A stretch of 64,000 bases of DNA from assembly GCF_029626025.1 (NCBI RefSeq), contig NZ_JARUBF010000001.1, forward strand, positions 4,682,001-4,746,000, written 5' to 3'. The notes beneath the pieces are model-generated. The model had not been told where the DNA came from. It saw only the letters and a program-made list of their open reading frames with translations, and made no database searches. Of this stretch, positions 48,268 to 58,298 are shown piece after piece; position 1 is the first letter of the stretch, and the number at the start of each line of letters is the position of its first letter. Made by a program: the position numbers and the translations under genes. The DNA comes from Solwaraspora sp. WMMD406. Lineage in GTDB: Bacteria > Actinomycetota > Actinomycetes > Mycobacteriales > Micromonosporaceae.

Positions 48268-49465
48268 TCTGCCGGGCGATCTCGATGTTGGCCTCGTGCT
48301 CGGCCAGGGTGACCGCGAACGCCGAGTGGCCTTCCTTGTCGATGGCGACGAAGTAGAGCCAGTCCTCGTCCGGTGGGTTGAGCGCGCCTTCCAGGGCGGC
48401 CTTGCCGGGGTTGTTGATCGGCGTGGGCGGCAGCCCGCCCCGGGCGTGGGTGCTGTACGGGTTGCTCTCGTCGTACAGCTCCTCCCGGGTCATGTCCTTG
48501 GACGCCTTGGTCGGCTTGCCGGTCAGCTCCCAGTAGTAGTTGACCGTCACGTCGAACTGCAGACAACTGCAGGGGAAGGTCTCGCTGTAGACCCGGTTGT
48601 AGGCGACCCGGGCGACCTTGGCGAGGTCTTCGGCGTTACCCGCCTCGGCCTGGGCCAGCGACGCGACGATCAACGCCTCGTACGGGCTGATGCCGCCGCG
48701 CTCGGCCTGGACCCGGTCGGCGAACTCCAGTTCGCCGGTGACGGTCAGGAACCGGTCGACCATCAGCCGCAGGATCTCCGGGGCGGTCAGGTCGGGATCG
48801 AAGTCGTAGGTGTCGGGGAAGAGGAAGCCCTCGGCGGACGGGGTGACCTGCTGTCCGTCGGTGCGGGTGAGCCACCAGTCGGGCACCCCGAGGGCCAGCG
48901 GATCCTTGGCGGCGGCGGCGAACTCCTCGGCCGGGATGTCGGTGGCTTCGGCCAGGGCCTGGTAGAGCTGGATCGCGGTGCGGCCCTCCGGGATCGTCAC
49001 CCGGTTGGAGACCTTGTTCTCCAGGTCGAGCAGCAGGCCGAGGGCGGTCGCCGCGCTCATCTCCAACCGCAGCCGGTAGAAGCCGGGCTGGATGTTCTGG
49101 CTGCGGGAGTTGGCGCGGGCCTCTTCGGTGAACGCCTTGGTGCTCTTGACGACGCCCGCCTCGGCCAGGGTGTTGCCGATGTCGGTGGCGCTGTCGCCGG
49201 GGTGCACCTGGACCACCACCTCGCCGGTGCCGCCGCCGTCGAAGTCGGGCGTGGCGAAGAAGGTCTGTACCCGGTCGAAGGCGTACCAGCCGCCACCGCC
49301 GAGGGCACCGAGCAGCAGCAGGGTGACCAGCAGGGCGGCGGCGGTCTTGCCCCGGCCACCGCCGCCGGTGCCACCGCCACGCGACTTCGCCCGGCGGGCA
49401 CCCCGACGGTGCCGGCCCTTGTCGGCCCGGTCCTCGAAGGCAAGGTCCAACTCGTCGATCATCAC
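48254..49465 (-). CDS. mltG: Endolytic peptidoglycan transglycosylase MltG (YceG-like)
   Basis: 403 aa. Cytoplasmic basic tail (RHRRGARRAKSRGGG), one transmembrane helix at about 42-62, a LysM-like segment (VVVQVHPGDSATDIGNTLAE), then the YceG catalytic domain: SAEGFLFPDTYDFDP, ALIVASLAQAEAG with the catalytic Glu, and ARGGLPPTPINNPGKAALEG near the end. Cuts nascent glycan strands at the membrane and so sets glycan length. The alaS-ruvX-mltG-aroE order is typical for actinobacteria. Stop region overlaps aroE; ATG overlaps the ruvX stop. Confidence 0.96.
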   Translation of the reverse strand: MMIDELDLAFEDRADKGRHRRGARRAKSRGGGTGGGGRGKTAAALLVTLLLLGALGGGGWYAFDRVQTFFATPDFDGGGTGEVVVQVHPGDSATDIGNTLAEAGVVKSTKAFTEEARANSRSQNIQPGFYRLRLEMSAATALGLLLDLENKVSNRVTIPEGRTAIQLYQALAEATDIPAEEFAAAAKDPLALGVPDWWLTRTDGQQVTPSAEGFLFPDTYDFDPDLTAPEILRLMVDRFLTVTGELEFADRVQAERGGISPYEALIVASLAQAEAGNAEDLAKVARVAYNRVYSETFPCSCLQFDVTVNYYWELTGKPTKASKDMTREELYDESNPYSTHARGGLPPTPINNPGKAALEGALNPPDEDWLYFVAIDKEGHSAFAVTLAEHEANIEIARQNGIL

Positions 49466-49920
49466 ATCCGCCTCCGCTGCGCATCCAGCCAGCTCTGCAG
49501 GATCTCCACGGCGGCCGCCTGGTCGACCACCGTGCGCTGGCGCCGTCCTCGGACACCTCGCTCGGACAGCCTACGGCTAGCGACCACCGTCGACATCCTT
49601 TCGTCGGTCATCAGGACTGGAATAGGCGCGATCGCCACGCTCAGTAGTCGAATGTAAGCCTGAACGGTAGCGACGGCGGGGCCGTGTGTGCCGGCGAGAG
49701 TCACCGGCAGACCGACAATAACCTCATGGACCTCATATTCAATAACTATCCGGGCAATTTCCACGACATCGGACGGCGGGCCCGAATCGTCGGCGCGACG
49801 GTCCCGTTGCACGGTGACCAGCGGTGTCGCCAGGATGCCGTCCGGGTCGCTGATCGCCAGACCGACCCGGACCTGGCCCACATCCACACCGAGCCGCCGG
49901 CCCCGCGCCCACCCGGTCAC
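49462..49920 (-). CDS. ruvX: Putative pre-16S rRNA nuclease / Holliday junction resolvase-like (YqgF)
   Basis: 152 aa from GTG 49920 (GAGGTGG upstream). RNase H fold: RRLGVDVGQVRVGLAISD (first Asp), PVLMTDERMST (Glu) and VDQAAAVEILQSWLD (last Asp). In E. coli the family processes 16S rRNA 5' ends; some members have resolvase activity. The middle of the gene (about 49620-49770) uses many codons rare elsewhere in this window (ATA, ATT, GTT, TAT, CTA), although the protein motifs are intact. Lies 40 bp after alaS. Confidence 0.93.
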   Translation of the reverse strand: MTGWARGRRLGVDVGQVRVGLAISDPDGILATPLVTVQRDRRADDSGPPSDVVEIARIVIEYEVHEVIVGLPVTLAGTHGPAVATVQAYIRLLSVAIAPIPVLMTDERMSTVVASRRLSERGVRGRRQRTVVDQAAAVEILQSWLDAQRRRM

Positions 49921-49960
49921 CGCCGCACCACCTCGCCGCCGTCCGCCGTACCTTGCGGGG

Positions 49961-52645
49961 TCACGCCGGCCCGGCGATCGCCTTCTCCACCGCGACCAGC
50001 AGGCCCGCCGCCTCGGCCGCCGGCAGGCCACCGCCCTGGGCCAGGTCGGCGTTCCCGCCACCCCGACCGCTCAGCGCCCCCTTGACCAGATCGGCGGCGG
50101 ACACGCCACGGCTCTTACCGGCCGCGTTGACCGCCACCACCAGCGACGCCTTGCCACCCGAACGCGCGGCCACCGCCACCACCGCCGGTCGAGCCGGGTC
50201 CATCTTGCCCCGGATCTCCTGCGCCAGCGTCCGGACGTCGTTGCCGGCCGCGCCCTCGGGCGCCTCCGTGCCGACGTACGCCACACCTCGGACGTCGCGC
50301 GCCTGGGCCGCCAACGCGGCGGCGCCGCCCAGCACCAGCTGCGCCCGCAGCTTCTCCAATTCCTTCTCCGCGTCCCGCAGCTGGGTGACGGTCTGCTGCA
50401 CCCGGTCGGCGACCTGCTCGGCCGGCACCCGGTAGAGCTCGGCCAACCGTGCCACCAGCAGGTGTTCCCGGGCCAGGAAGTTGAACGCGTCGATGCCGAC
50501 CAGGGCCTCGACCCGACGTACCCCGGACCCGATCGACGACTCGGAAAGGATCTTCACCACACCCAGCTGGCCGGACCTGGTCACGTGGGTCCCGCCGCAC
50601 AGCTCCCGGGCGTAGTCGCCGACCTCGACGACCCGCACCTCGTCGCCGTACTTCTCACCGAACAGCGCCATCGCGCCCAGCCGGCGCGCCTCCTCCTGCG
50701 AGGTGATGAAGGCGTTGACCTCCAGGTCGCGCAGCAGCACCTCGTTGACCTGCTGCTCGATGTCGTGCAGCACCGACGGCGCCACCGCACCCGGGGTGTT
50801 GAAGTCGAACCGCAGCCGCCCCGGAGCGTTCAGAGAACCCGCCTGGGTGGCCGACTCGCCGAGGAAGTTGCGCATCGTCTGGTGCACCAGGTGGGTCGCG
50901 GTGTGCGAACGGGAAATCGCCCGCCGACGCGGGATGTCGATCTCGGCGTACCCGGTCTCCCCCGAACGCACCTCGCCCCGGACCACCCGCGCCTTGTGCA
51001 CGACCAGCCCCGGCACCGGCGACTGCACGTCGAAGATCTCCACCTGGCCGGCGCCGACCGTCAGCAGACCGGTGTCCGGCTGCTGACCACCACCTTCGGC
51101 GTAGAACGGAGTGGTGTCCAGGACCAGCTCGACCACGTCACCCTCGCCGGCCGCCGGCAGCACCGCGCCACCCGCGCCGAGCAACGCGCGCACCCGCGAC
51201 TCACGGGACACCTCCGCGTAGCCGGTGAACTCCACCGGGCCACCCGAGTCGAGCACCCCCCGGTACGCGGACAGGTCGATGTGCCCGGTCTTGCGGGCCT
51301 GCGCGTCGGCCTTGGCCCGGGCCCGCTGCTCGGACATCAGTCGACGGAAGCCGTCGGCGTCGACCGTCAGCCCCTGCTCGGCGGCGATCTCCAGGGTCAG
51401 GTCGATCGGGAAGCCGTACGTGTCGTGCAACTGGAACGCCTGGTCACCGGAGAGCTTGCCGCCGCCGGCCGACTTGGTCTGCGCGATCGCGGTGTCCAGG
51501 ATCGTCGTGCCCGCCCGCAGGGTGGACAGGAACGCGTCCTCCTCCGCGTAGGCGTACGTGGAGATCCGCTCGAAGTCGGCCGCCAACTCCGGGTACGACG
51601 GCGCCATGCAGTCGCGGGCGACCGGCAGCAACTCGGGCAATGCCCGGTCCTGCCAGCCGAGCAGGCGTACCGAGCGAATCGCCCGACGCATGATCCGCCG
51701 CAGCACGTAACCCCGGCCCTCGTTGCTCGGGGTCACCCCGTCGCCGATCAGCATCAGCGCGGTCCGCACATGGTCGGCGATCACCCGCAGCCGTACGTCG
51801 TCGGGGTGCGACTCGCTCGCCGCGTGCCCGGAGCCCGCACCGTACCGTTTGCCGGTCAGTTCGGCCGCCCGGTCCAGGATCGGCCGCACCTCGTCGATCT
51901 CGTAGAGGTTGTCGACCCCCTGCAGGATCGACGCGATCCGCTCCAGCCCCATGCCGGTGTCGATGTTCTTCTTCGGCAGGTCGCCGACGATGTCGAAGAC
52001 CTCTTTGCTCAGTACGTTGGTGATCTCGTACTGCATGAAGACGAGGTTCCAGAACTCCAGGAACCGGTCCTCGTCGACCTCCGGGCCGCCGTCGGGCCCG
52101 TACGCTGGTCCCCGGTCGTAGTAAAGCTCCGAACAGGGCCCGGCCGGTCCGGGAATGCCCATCGACCAGAAGTTGTCCTTGTTGCCCCGGCGCACGATCC
52201 GCTCCGCCGGAACCCCGGTGCGCCGCCAGATGTCGGCGGCCTCGTCGTCGTCGAGGTAGACGGTGACCCAGATCCGGTCCGGGTCCATGCCGAACCCGCC
52301 GGCCTCCACCGGCTTGGTGGACAGGTCCCAGGCCAGCGGGATCGCGCCTTCCTTGAAATAGTCGCCGAAGGAGAAGTTGCCGTTCATCTGGAAGAACGTG
52401 CCGTGCCGGGAGGTCTTGCCGACCTCGTCGATGTCCGGCGTACGGATGCACTTCTGCACGCTGGTCGCCCGCTGGAACGGCGGGGTGCGCTGGCCCAGGA
52501 AGAACGGTACGAACTGCACCATGCCCGCGTTGATGAACAACAGGTTGGGGTCATCGATAGCGGGCAGCGGAGCGGACGGCACCACGGCATGGCCGTTTCC
52601 CTCGAAGTGTGCGAGGAACCGCCGCTTGATCTCCGCCGTTTTCAC
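49961..52645 (-). CDS. alaS: Alanyl-tRNA synthetase
   Basis: 894 aa, full length. Class II catalytic core ([40 protein letters not shown]), tRNA-recognition helical domain (about 250-460), editing domain with [12 protein letters not shown] (HxxxH) and [10 protein letters not shown] zinc-binding motifs, and the C-Ala domain ([12 protein letters not shown]). GTG at 52645 shares GTGA with the upstream gene. In actinobacteria it is regularly followed by ruvX and mltG, as here. Confidence 0.98.
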   Translation of the reverse strand: MKTAEIKRRFLAHFEGNGHAVVPSAPLPAIDDPNLLFINAGMVQFVPFFLGQRTPPFQRATSVQKCIRTPDIDEVGKTSRHGTFFQMNGNFSFGDYFKEGAIPLAWDLSTKPVEAGGFGMDPDRIWVTVYLDDDEAADIWRRTGVPAERIVRRGNKDNFWSMGIPGPAGPCSELYYDRGPAYGPDGGPEVDEDRFLEFWNLVFMQYEITNVLSKEVFDIVGDLPKKNIDTGMGLERIASILQGVDNLYEIDEVRPILDRAAELTGKRYGAGSGHAASESHPDDVRLRVIADHVRTALMLIGDGVTPSNEGRGYVLRRIMRRAIRSVRLLGWQDRALPELLPVARDCMAPSYPELAADFERISTYAYAEEDAFLSTLRAGTTILDTAIAQTKSAGGGKLSGDQAFQLHDTYGFPIDLTLEIAAEQGLTVDADGFRRLMSEQRARAKADAQARKTGHIDLSAYRGVLDSGGPVEFTGYAEVSRESRVRALLGAGGAVLPAAGEGDVVELVLDTTPFYAEGGGQQPDTGLLTVGAGQVEIFDVQSPVPGLVVHKARVVRGEVRSGETGYAEIDIPRRRAISRSHTATHLVHQTMRNFLGESATQAGSLNAPGRLRFDFNTPGAVAPSVLHDIEQQVNEVLLRDLEVNAFITSQEEARRLGAMALFGEKYGDEVRVVEVGDYARELCGGTHVTRSGQLGVVKILSESSIGSGVRRVEALVGIDAFNFLAREHLLVARLAELYRVPAEQVADRVQQTVTQLRDAEKELEKLRAQLVLGGAAALAAQARDVRGVAYVGTEAPEGAAGNDVRTLAQEIRGKMDPARPAVVAVAARSGGKASLVVAVNAAGKSRGVSAADLVKGALSGRGGGNADLAQGGGLPAAEAAGLLVAVEKAIAGPA

Positions 52646-52947
52646 CGAACGTCCTCCTGGGGAAAGATCTCCTCGTCGCCGATGCTCGGGTCGCCCCGCA
52701 GTTCGGCGAACTGGTCATCGAACGCCACGCCCTCGGCGAACGCGGCCTGGATCTGCTGCTCGCGCTCGGCCATGCCCTCGCGGACGTCCTCCATGAAGGT
52801 ACGGACCGACTCGACCAGTCCACCAGCGGATTCCGACAGCGAGGCGGCGATCCCGGACGGGGTGTACGACTGCGCGGTGTGGGTCAGCTTCCGGACCACC
52901 AGGGCACCGACCGCCAGACCGACCCCGAGCCACAGCAACCGCTTCAT
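52642..52947 (-). CDS. Small membrane-anchored protein (DUF6167-like)
   Basis: 101 aa from ATG 52947. One N-terminal hydrophobic helix ([16 protein letters not shown]), then a soluble, increasingly acidic tail with an amphipathic helix ([20 protein letters not shown]). Small proteins of this kind lie between alaS and the DUF948 gene across actinomycetes; I believe this is DUF6167, with no known function. Coupled to alaS by a GTGA overlap, 17 bp after the DUF948 gene. Confidence 0.85.
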   Translation of the reverse strand: MKRLLWLGVGLAVGALVVRKLTHTAQSYTPSGIAASLSESAGGLVESVRTFMEDVREGMAEREQQIQAAFAEGVAFDDQFAELRGDPSIGDEEIFPQEDVR

Positions 52948-52964
52948 GTCTGCTTCCTCTCCGC

Positions 52965-53426
52965 TCAGCCGGCGTTGCGACGAGCGGCCCGACGCCGGGA
53001 CTTGAGTTCGGCGCGGACGTCCCGCTCGGTCTCGGCCTGTCGGCGCGCCGACGCGGCCCGCCGGACGCCGTAGCCGAAGGCCGCGACCTTGACCAACGGG
53101 TTGGCCGCCGCGGCCGAGACCACAGTGGCCAGGTTGGCCACGTTCGCCGTGACGTTCTGCGCGTGGCTCGTCATCGTGTCGATCTTGGCAAGTTGGATGT
53201 TGACCCCGTCGAGGGTCGTGTGCATCTGCCCCAACGCGGTGTTCATGTTCTCCACGGAGGTGTTGACCTGACCGAGCAGCGGCCCGGTCCGGTCGTTCAG
53301 GTCGTTGATCGCCCGGGTGGCCGCGTCCACGGTGTGCCGCAGCCGCAGGATCGGCACCGCGAGCACGAGCACGAGCATCAGGAACGCGCCGGCTGCCACC
53401 AAGGCCGCGATCTGTCCACCATCCAT
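52965..53426 (-). CDS. DUF948 membrane protein
   Basis: 153 aa from ATG 53426 with AGGAGG nine bases upstream. One transmembrane helix at about 6-27 (IAALVAAGAFLMLVLVLAV), then a coiled-coil-like region with heptads (TVDAATRAINDLNDRTGPLL to MTSHAQNVTANVANLATVV) typical of DUF948, and a basic C-terminus (SRRRAARRN). Function unknown; distant resemblance to methyl-accepting and phage-tape coiled coils only. Part of the conserved DUF948-DUF6167-alaS set. Confidence 0.9.
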   Translation of the reverse strand: MDGGQIAALVAAGAFLMLVLVLAVPILRLRHTVDAATRAINDLNDRTGPLLGQVNTSVENMNTALGQMHTTLDGVNIQLAKIDTMTSHAQNVTANVANLATVVSAAAANPLVKVAAFGYGVRRAASARRQAETERDVRAELKSRRRAARRNAG

Positions 53427-53587
53427 GCCTGTGTCCTCCTCGTTCATGAACCGCCCGGCCGTGGGCACGGACCGGTAGACGGGTCGCGCCCGCAGGCACG
53501 ACCCCGCCGACACCGGTGACCGGTCCGGCTGCGGTCAGCCGGCGCCGCACCACCGTGCAGACCCTACCGTCAGTGATGGGGGTCCGC

Positions 53588-56380
53588 TCACGACGGTTCG
53601 GTCTCCAGGTCCAGCAGGGGGTCGTCGGTGAAGACCGGGTCGGGATCCTCACCGGTCAGCGAGGGGTCGATGCTGGGCTGCGGCTTCATCCGATCGTCAC
53701 CGATGGCGTTGCGGACCTTGACCGAGACGACCGAGCCGGTGCATTCCGGCGCGCCGTCGGCCGGCACGTCGCCGCTGGTGTCGACCTCGGGCGCGCCGTC
53801 GGCCGGCGGTTCGACGGTCGGACGCTGCGCCAACAGGTCGTCGGAGCAGGCCGGCGGCCGGACCCACAGGTCGAGGGTCAGCTCGTCCCGGGTCCAACAG
53901 GTGTACTGTCCCTCCACCGGCTGCGCCGGGCAGAGCTCCACGGTCCAGGGCAGCCAACCCGCGTCACTCAACGCGGCGGTGTAGACCTGAGCGGTCTCCT
54001 CGGTGCCGCGTTCGGAGGTAATGGTCCGCTCCCGGAACCGGCAGTCGATCATGCACCAGCGGCTACCGCTGACCGCGTCGGTGCTCTCCACCGCCGCCCA
54101 CGCCGGCACGTCGAGCCGGTCCAGGGAGTTGAAGACCGGATCCCGGGTGGCCGCGCGGATGCCGAAGTAGAGCGGCAACGCCGCCAGCACCAGCACGGCG
54201 ATCATGATCAGGGCGATCGCGCGCAGTCGTCGGTGCTGCCCGCCGGATTCGGTCTCCGAGTCGGCGGGTGAGTCACCGGCGTCGGTCGCGGGCGACACGA
54301 CGGGCGACCCGGCGGACGGCGGCGCGGCAGGCTGACGCACGATCAGGGCGGTCGCGGCCCGATCGGCATGCGGGTCGCCCGCTCGGCCGGTCGGACCAGG
54401 CCGGCCGGCGTCACTCGGACCCCGGCCGGGCGGCGCCGACACCGGACGCGAACCCGGGCCAGCGCCGGTCGGCGGCAGGCCACCGGACCGCACCGGTACG
54501 GCGGCGGCCGATGCCCGGGCCACCGGGACACCGGCGCCAGAGGTCGGGCGGGGCGAAGGGCCGATCGGCCGGGCCGCGCCACGAGGTCCGCTGTCGGGCG
54601 TGGCCGCTTGCCCAGCCTGAGCTGGCGCACCGCCACCCAGGTCGGGGCGACCTGGTCGACCGGTGTCCGGCCGGGGACCGCCGCCCGGGCGTCCGTCCGG
54701 GGCCGTACCCGCCGGGTCGACGGCTGCTCGGCCCGGGCCACCACCACGCGTTGGCGGACCGGCCAGGGTCGACGGCGACGGGCCGGCCGGCCGGTTGACC
54801 GGACGCTGGCCGCGATCCCCCGGCTCCGCCGGTGGACGGCTCTGACCCGGCGACGACGCGCCAGCGGGGCCGGGCACCACCGGGGGTACGAGATTGTCCC
54901 GGATGGCTGCCCGGCCTGGCGGCGGTCCTGGCGGCGGACCGGCCGCTGGTGACACCGGCCTGGCCGGCGCACCCGGGCTCGGGCTCAGGCTAGGACTCGG
55001 GCTCGGGCCAGGACCGATGCGAGGTGCCGGCCCGGGGCTGGGGCGGGGGCCAGGTGCCGCCTGCTGGCCAGGAAAGCGTTCCGACTGTTGACCGGGGAAG
55101 TATGGACGTCCGCGCCCCGCCGGTTCCGTCGGGGCGGACGAGTGCCGGCCACCGCCGGGGGAATCCGGTCCCCCACCGGTCCGCTCTGGTACGGCCCGCC
55201 CTGGTACGGCCCGGTCGGGCATCGCTCGATCGGGCATGGCCCGGTCGGGCATGGCTCGATCGGGCATGGCTCGATCGGGCATGGCTCGATCGGGCATGGC
55301 TCGATCGGGCATGGCTCGATCGGGCATGGCTCGATCGGGCATGGCTCGATCGGGCATGGCTCGATCGGGCATGGCTCGATCGGGCATGGCTCGATCGGCG
55401 GGCGGGGCGGCGGCTGCCGGGTCCGGCGGTTCCGGGGCCCGGCGGCGCCCTACCGGTGGCGCACCCGTCGGTGGTGCCTGTGGCGGCGACCGATCAGGAG
55501 CACGGCTGGCTCCACCGGCGGACGGGCCGGTCTCGAATCCAGGGAAGGACCCGCCCGACAGACCATCGATCGGTCCACGGGCAGGGCCGGTCGGGGGGAC
55601 GCTGGTCGGCCGCCGACCGGCGGTGGGCTCGTTCGATGGCGTCCGGTCCCGTTCGGGGACGGGCAGCGGCGGCGCGTTGCCGGACTGCGGGACCATGGGG
55701 GCCGCCGGAGCAGGTGACCCGGGTGCGCGCTGGGCCGTCGCGGCGTGTGGCGGCGGGCCGGGCGGCCCGCTGGTCGGCCTTGGCGGACGGTAGCGGTCCT
55801 GCCCGGTTCGTGGTTCGTCCGGTGACGCTGGCGGACCGGGGCGGTACGTGGGTGGCTGGCCGGCGGCCGGCGGGCCAGACCGGGGGTCGACCTGCCGGGC
55901 GCCGGCCGCCCTGGGATCGACTTGTCGGGCACCGGCCGACCTGGGATCGAACTGGCGGGCGGCATCGTCGGTGCCACGCGAACTCGTCGCGCGGGGGTCC
56001 ACCTGTTGCGGTCGACGCCCCGGCCCCCCGCCAGCGGGTGAGCCGTTCGATCCGGGCGCGTCCCGGTCCGGCGCCGTACCGGCACGTGGCGCGCTCGGCC
56101 CGTGGGGTGACGTCGGCGGCGGGGCAGGCGGTCGGGCGGGCGCTGCGGGCGAAGCCGGCGCGGCGCGTACGGCGGCCGACGGTGGGCTGGCCGACTCCAC
56201 CGCGCCGGGTCCGATGTCGACCCGCTGTTCCTTGGCCGTACGCAGGTCGTCGAGCCAGCCGGTCTCCTCGCCGCTCACCTCTTCTTCGACCTGCGCCGCC
56301 CGGCCCCATCGACGGCCCTTGGCCTTGGGCTCCCGACGCTCGTCGGGATTGTCGGGCCGATCAGAACCGCGCGCTCTCAC
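53588..56380 (-). CDS. Large Pro-rich membrane protein with tandem DRAMP pentapeptides
   Basis: 930 aa. An N-terminal charged head (residues 1-60, with [20 protein letters not shown]) is followed by ~640 residues of low-complexity Pro/Ala/Arg/Gly sequence. About twelve consecutive (D/A)RAMP-type pentapeptides lie near residues 325-390, encoded by a 15-bp DNA repeat. Then a transmembrane helix ([20 protein letters not shown]) and a ~190-residue extracellular domain with five or more cysteines ([30 protein letters not shown]). So a long disordered cytoplasmic arm with a small folded outer domain. GTG start shares GTGA with the rarA stop. Function unknown; the disordered arm would need EF-P. Confidence 0.85.
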   Translation of the reverse strand: MRARGSDRPDNPDERREPKAKGRRWGRAAQVEEEVSGEETGWLDDLRTAKEQRVDIGPGAVESASPPSAAVRAAPASPAAPARPPAPPPTSPHGPSAPRAGTAPDRDAPGSNGSPAGGGPGRRPQQVDPRATSSRGTDDAARQFDPRSAGARQVDPRAAGARQVDPRSGPPAAGQPPTYRPGPPASPDEPRTGQDRYRPPRPTSGPPGPPPHAATAQRAPGSPAPAAPMVPQSGNAPPLPVPERDRTPSNEPTAGRRPTSVPPTGPARGPIDGLSGGSFPGFETGPSAGGASRAPDRSPPQAPPTGAPPVGRRRAPEPPDPAAAAPPADRAMPDRAMPDRAMPDRAMPDRAMPDRAMPDRAMPDRAMPDRAMPDRAMPDRAMPDRAMPDRAVPGRAVPERTGGGPDSPGGGRHSSAPTEPAGRGRPYFPGQQSERFPGQQAAPGPRPSPGPAPRIGPGPSPSPSLSPSPGAPARPVSPAAGPPPGPPPGRAAIRDNLVPPVVPGPAGASSPGQSRPPAEPGDRGQRPVNRPAGPSPSTLAGPPTRGGGPGRAAVDPAGTAPDGRPGGGPRPDTGRPGRPDLGGGAPAQAGQAATPDSGPRGAARPIGPSPRPTSGAGVPVARASAAAVPVRSGGLPPTGAGPGSRPVSAPPGRGPSDAGRPGPTGRAGDPHADRAATALIVRQPAAPPSAGSPVVSPATDAGDSPADSETESGGQHRRLRAIALIMIAVLVLAALPLYFGIRAATRDPVFNSLDRLDVPAWAAVESTDAVSGSRWCMIDCRFRERTITSERGTEETAQVYTAALSDAGWLPWTVELCPAQPVEGQYTCWTRDELTLDLWVRPPACSDDLLAQRPTVEPPADGAPEVDTSGDVPADGAPECTGSVVSVKVRNAIGDDRMKPQPSIDPSLTGEDPDPVFTDDPLLDLETEPS
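55212..55391. repeat. 15-bp tandem repeat, 12 copies
   Basis: Head-to-tail CGATCGGGCATGGCT units. Copies 4-12 (about 55257-55391) are identical; copies 1-3 carry one or two changes (CGGTCGGGCATCGCT and similar). A decayed copy follows at 55392. No frame of the unit contains a stop on either strand, which is why long spurious ORFs cross this region on the plus strand. Confidence 0.97.
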
Positions 56381-57906
56381 TGCTGTTCCTCCCCGGCAGT
56401 CGTGCTGCCGCTGTCATCATCGGACGCCACACCAGGTTCGGTCATCGGACCGGCGGTGCCACGGACGATCCGGCGGAGCACCGGCAGGCGGGCGGCGACC
56501 GTGCGCTCCGCGCCGTGCTCGGTCGGCTGGTAGTAGTCGACCCCAGCGAGTTCGTCCGGCGGATACTGCTGGGTGACGACGCCTCGATGATCGTCGTGTG
56601 GATAACGGTAGCCGCGCCCGTGTCCGAGACCACGCGCCCCCGAGTAGTGGCCGTCGCGCAGGTGGGCCGGCACCGCTCCGCCCCGGCCGGCCCGTACGTC
56701 GGCGACGGCGGCCGACAGCGCGGTGGTAGCCGAGTTGGACTTGGGCGCGGTGGCCAGGTGGATCACCGCCTGGGCCAGGTTGAGCTGCGCTTCCGGGAGC
56801 CCGACGTACTCGACGGCGTGGGCGGCGGCGGTGGCGACCGACAGTGCGCCGGGGTCCGCCATGCCGATGTCCTCGCTGGCGAAGATCACCATGCGGCGGG
56901 CGATGAAGCGGGCGTCCTCGCCGGCGACCAGCATCCGCGCCAACCAGTGCAGTGCGGCGTCCACGTCCGAGCCGCGCAGGCTCTTGATGAACGCGCTGGT
57001 GATGTCGTAGTGGGCGTCGCCGTCGCGGTCGTAGCGCACCGCCGCGACGTCGATCGCCTGCTCGGCGGTGTCGAGATCGATCTCGTCCAGTTCGCGGGCT
57101 GCCGCAGCGGACGCCGCCGCCTCCAGCGCGGTCAACGCCTTGCGGACGTCGCCGCCGGCCAGCCGTACCAGGTGGTCTTCGGCGGGCTGGGCCAGGCGTA
57201 CGGCCCCGGCCAGACCGCGCTCGTCGGTCATCGCTCGCCGGAGCAGGCCACGGACCGCGTCGTCACCCAGCGGCCGGAGGGTAAGCAAGACACAACGCGA
57301 CAATAGTGGCGATATTACCGAGAAGTGGGGATTTTCCGTCGTGGCCGCCAGCAGCGTCACGGTGCGGTCCTCCACCGCCGCCAGCAACGAATCCTGCTGG
57401 GTCTTGCTGAACCGGTGCACCTCGTCGATGAACAGCACCGTCGGCGGTCCGCCGGTACGTCGCTGCCGGCGGGCCTCGTCGATCACCGCCCGGACGTCCT
57501 TGACCCCGGCCGACAGTGCCGACATGGCCACGAACCGGCGGTCGGTCGCCCGCGCGACGAGATGCGCCACGGTCGTCTTGCCGCAGCCGGGTGGGCCCCA
57601 CAGGATCACCGACATCGGTGCGCTGCCGGTGACCAGCTGGCGCAACGGGGACCCCGGGGCGAGCAGGTGTTCCTGCCCCACCAACTCGTCGATGGTCGCC
57701 GGACGCATCCGTACCGGCAGGGGCGCGGCCTCGCCACCGGAAGCCCGATCGGAACCACCGGGAGTCGGACCAGTGCCGGGGCCAGAGCCGCCGGGGGGCG
57801 GGCTGAAATCACCGAGTCCGTGCTCCGCGCCCATGCCACCCGCAGCGGGCCGCGCGCCGCGCGGCCCACCCGAAGCGGGATAGGAGAAGAGGACGTCGGA
57901 CTCCAT
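56377..57906 (-). CDS. rarA: Replication-associated recombination protein A (RarA/MgsA)
   Basis: 509 aa from ATG 57906. AAA+ ATPase of the clamp-loader group acting at stalled forks. A Gly/Pro-rich N-terminal stretch (about 10-60) precedes [20 protein letters not shown], Walker [17 protein letters not shown], Walker [21 protein letters not shown], sensor 1 [20 protein letters not shown], and the C-terminal tetramerisation domain ([20 protein letters not shown]). Sensor-1 codons at about 57285-57340 are unusually A+T-rich. Upstream of and coupled to the Pro-rich protein gene. Confidence 0.95.
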   Translation of the reverse strand: MESDVLFSYPASGGPRGARPAAGGMGAEHGLGDFSPPPGGSGPGTGPTPGGSDRASGGEAAPLPVRMRPATIDELVGQEHLLAPGSPLRQLVTGSAPMSVILWGPPGCGKTTVAHLVARATDRRFVAMSALSAGVKDVRAVIDEARRQRRTGGPPTVLFIDEVHRFSKTQQDSLLAAVEDRTVTLLAATTENPHFSVISPLLSRCVLLTLRPLGDDAVRGLLRRAMTDERGLAGAVRLAQPAEDHLVRLAGGDVRKALTALEAAASAAAARELDEIDLDTAEQAIDVAAVRYDRDGDAHYDITSAFIKSLRGSDVDAALHWLARMLVAGEDARFIARRMVIFASEDIGMADPGALSVATAAAHAVEYVGLPEAQLNLAQAVIHLATAPKSNSATTALSAAVADVRAGRGGAVPAHLRDGHYSGARGLGHGRGYRYPHDDHRGVVTQQYPPDELAGVDYYQPTEHGAERTVAARLPVLRRIVRGTAGPMTEPGVASDDDSGSTTAGEEQQ

Positions 57907-58020
57907 CAGCAAGACAGTACCGGCCCGATCTCGCCTGCCGGAAATGCACCGAGATCGGACCGACACCGCCACTCGATCAACGCCTACGCTGCGCCAAGGC
58001 GGGTTGACGCTATGCCAGGC

Positions 58021-58227
58021 TCAGCCCCGACCGGGACGACGTCCGCGATACCACCGGCCGCCGCCGGTCCCACCACGGCCGACGCCGGCGAAGAACAACG
58101 CCAGGCAGAGCAATCCGATCAGCACCAGCGTGTTCCAGTTGAACAGCTCCGGCGCACCGAGATCGGTGTTGAGCAGGTCGAGAAGCAGAGCGAAACCAAA
58201 GACGACCGCCGCGACGATGGCGAGCAT
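58021..58227 (-). CDS. Small two-helix membrane protein
   Basis: 68 aa from ATG 58227 with AGGAGG upstream. Two hydrophobic helices (LAIVAAVVFGFALLLDLL, about 2-20, and LVLIGLLCLALFFAGVG, about 34-50) joined by NTDLGAPELFNWN, then a Gly/Arg-rich tail. Short proteins of this layout are common in actinomycetes; function unknown. Own ribosome site, with no overlap with neighbours. Confidence 0.8.
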   Translation of the reverse strand: MLAIVAAVVFGFALLLDLLNTDLGAPELFNWNTLVLIGLLCLALFFAGVGRGGTGGGRWYRGRRPGRG

Positions 58228-58298
58228 GAAATCCTCCTGGGGGTTCAGTCGGTCGCCCACTCCATACCCACCCGTGACCTCGACCAATCCAGGTTGGA

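Noticed and set aside
52646-53587. T-box leader for alaS
   Set aside because: The alaS start overlaps the preceding gene by 4 bp, leaving no leader, and no T-box core was seen.
55212-55391. Tandem 15-bp array as a CRISPR
   Set aside because: Direct abutting repeats without spacers, inside a coding frame; no leader or adjacent cas genes.
55024-57306. Very long plus-strand ORFs across the Pro-rich protein and rarA
   Set aside because: They are antisense to clear genes and stay open only because of high GC and the stop-free 15-bp repeat; no domain or ribosome site.
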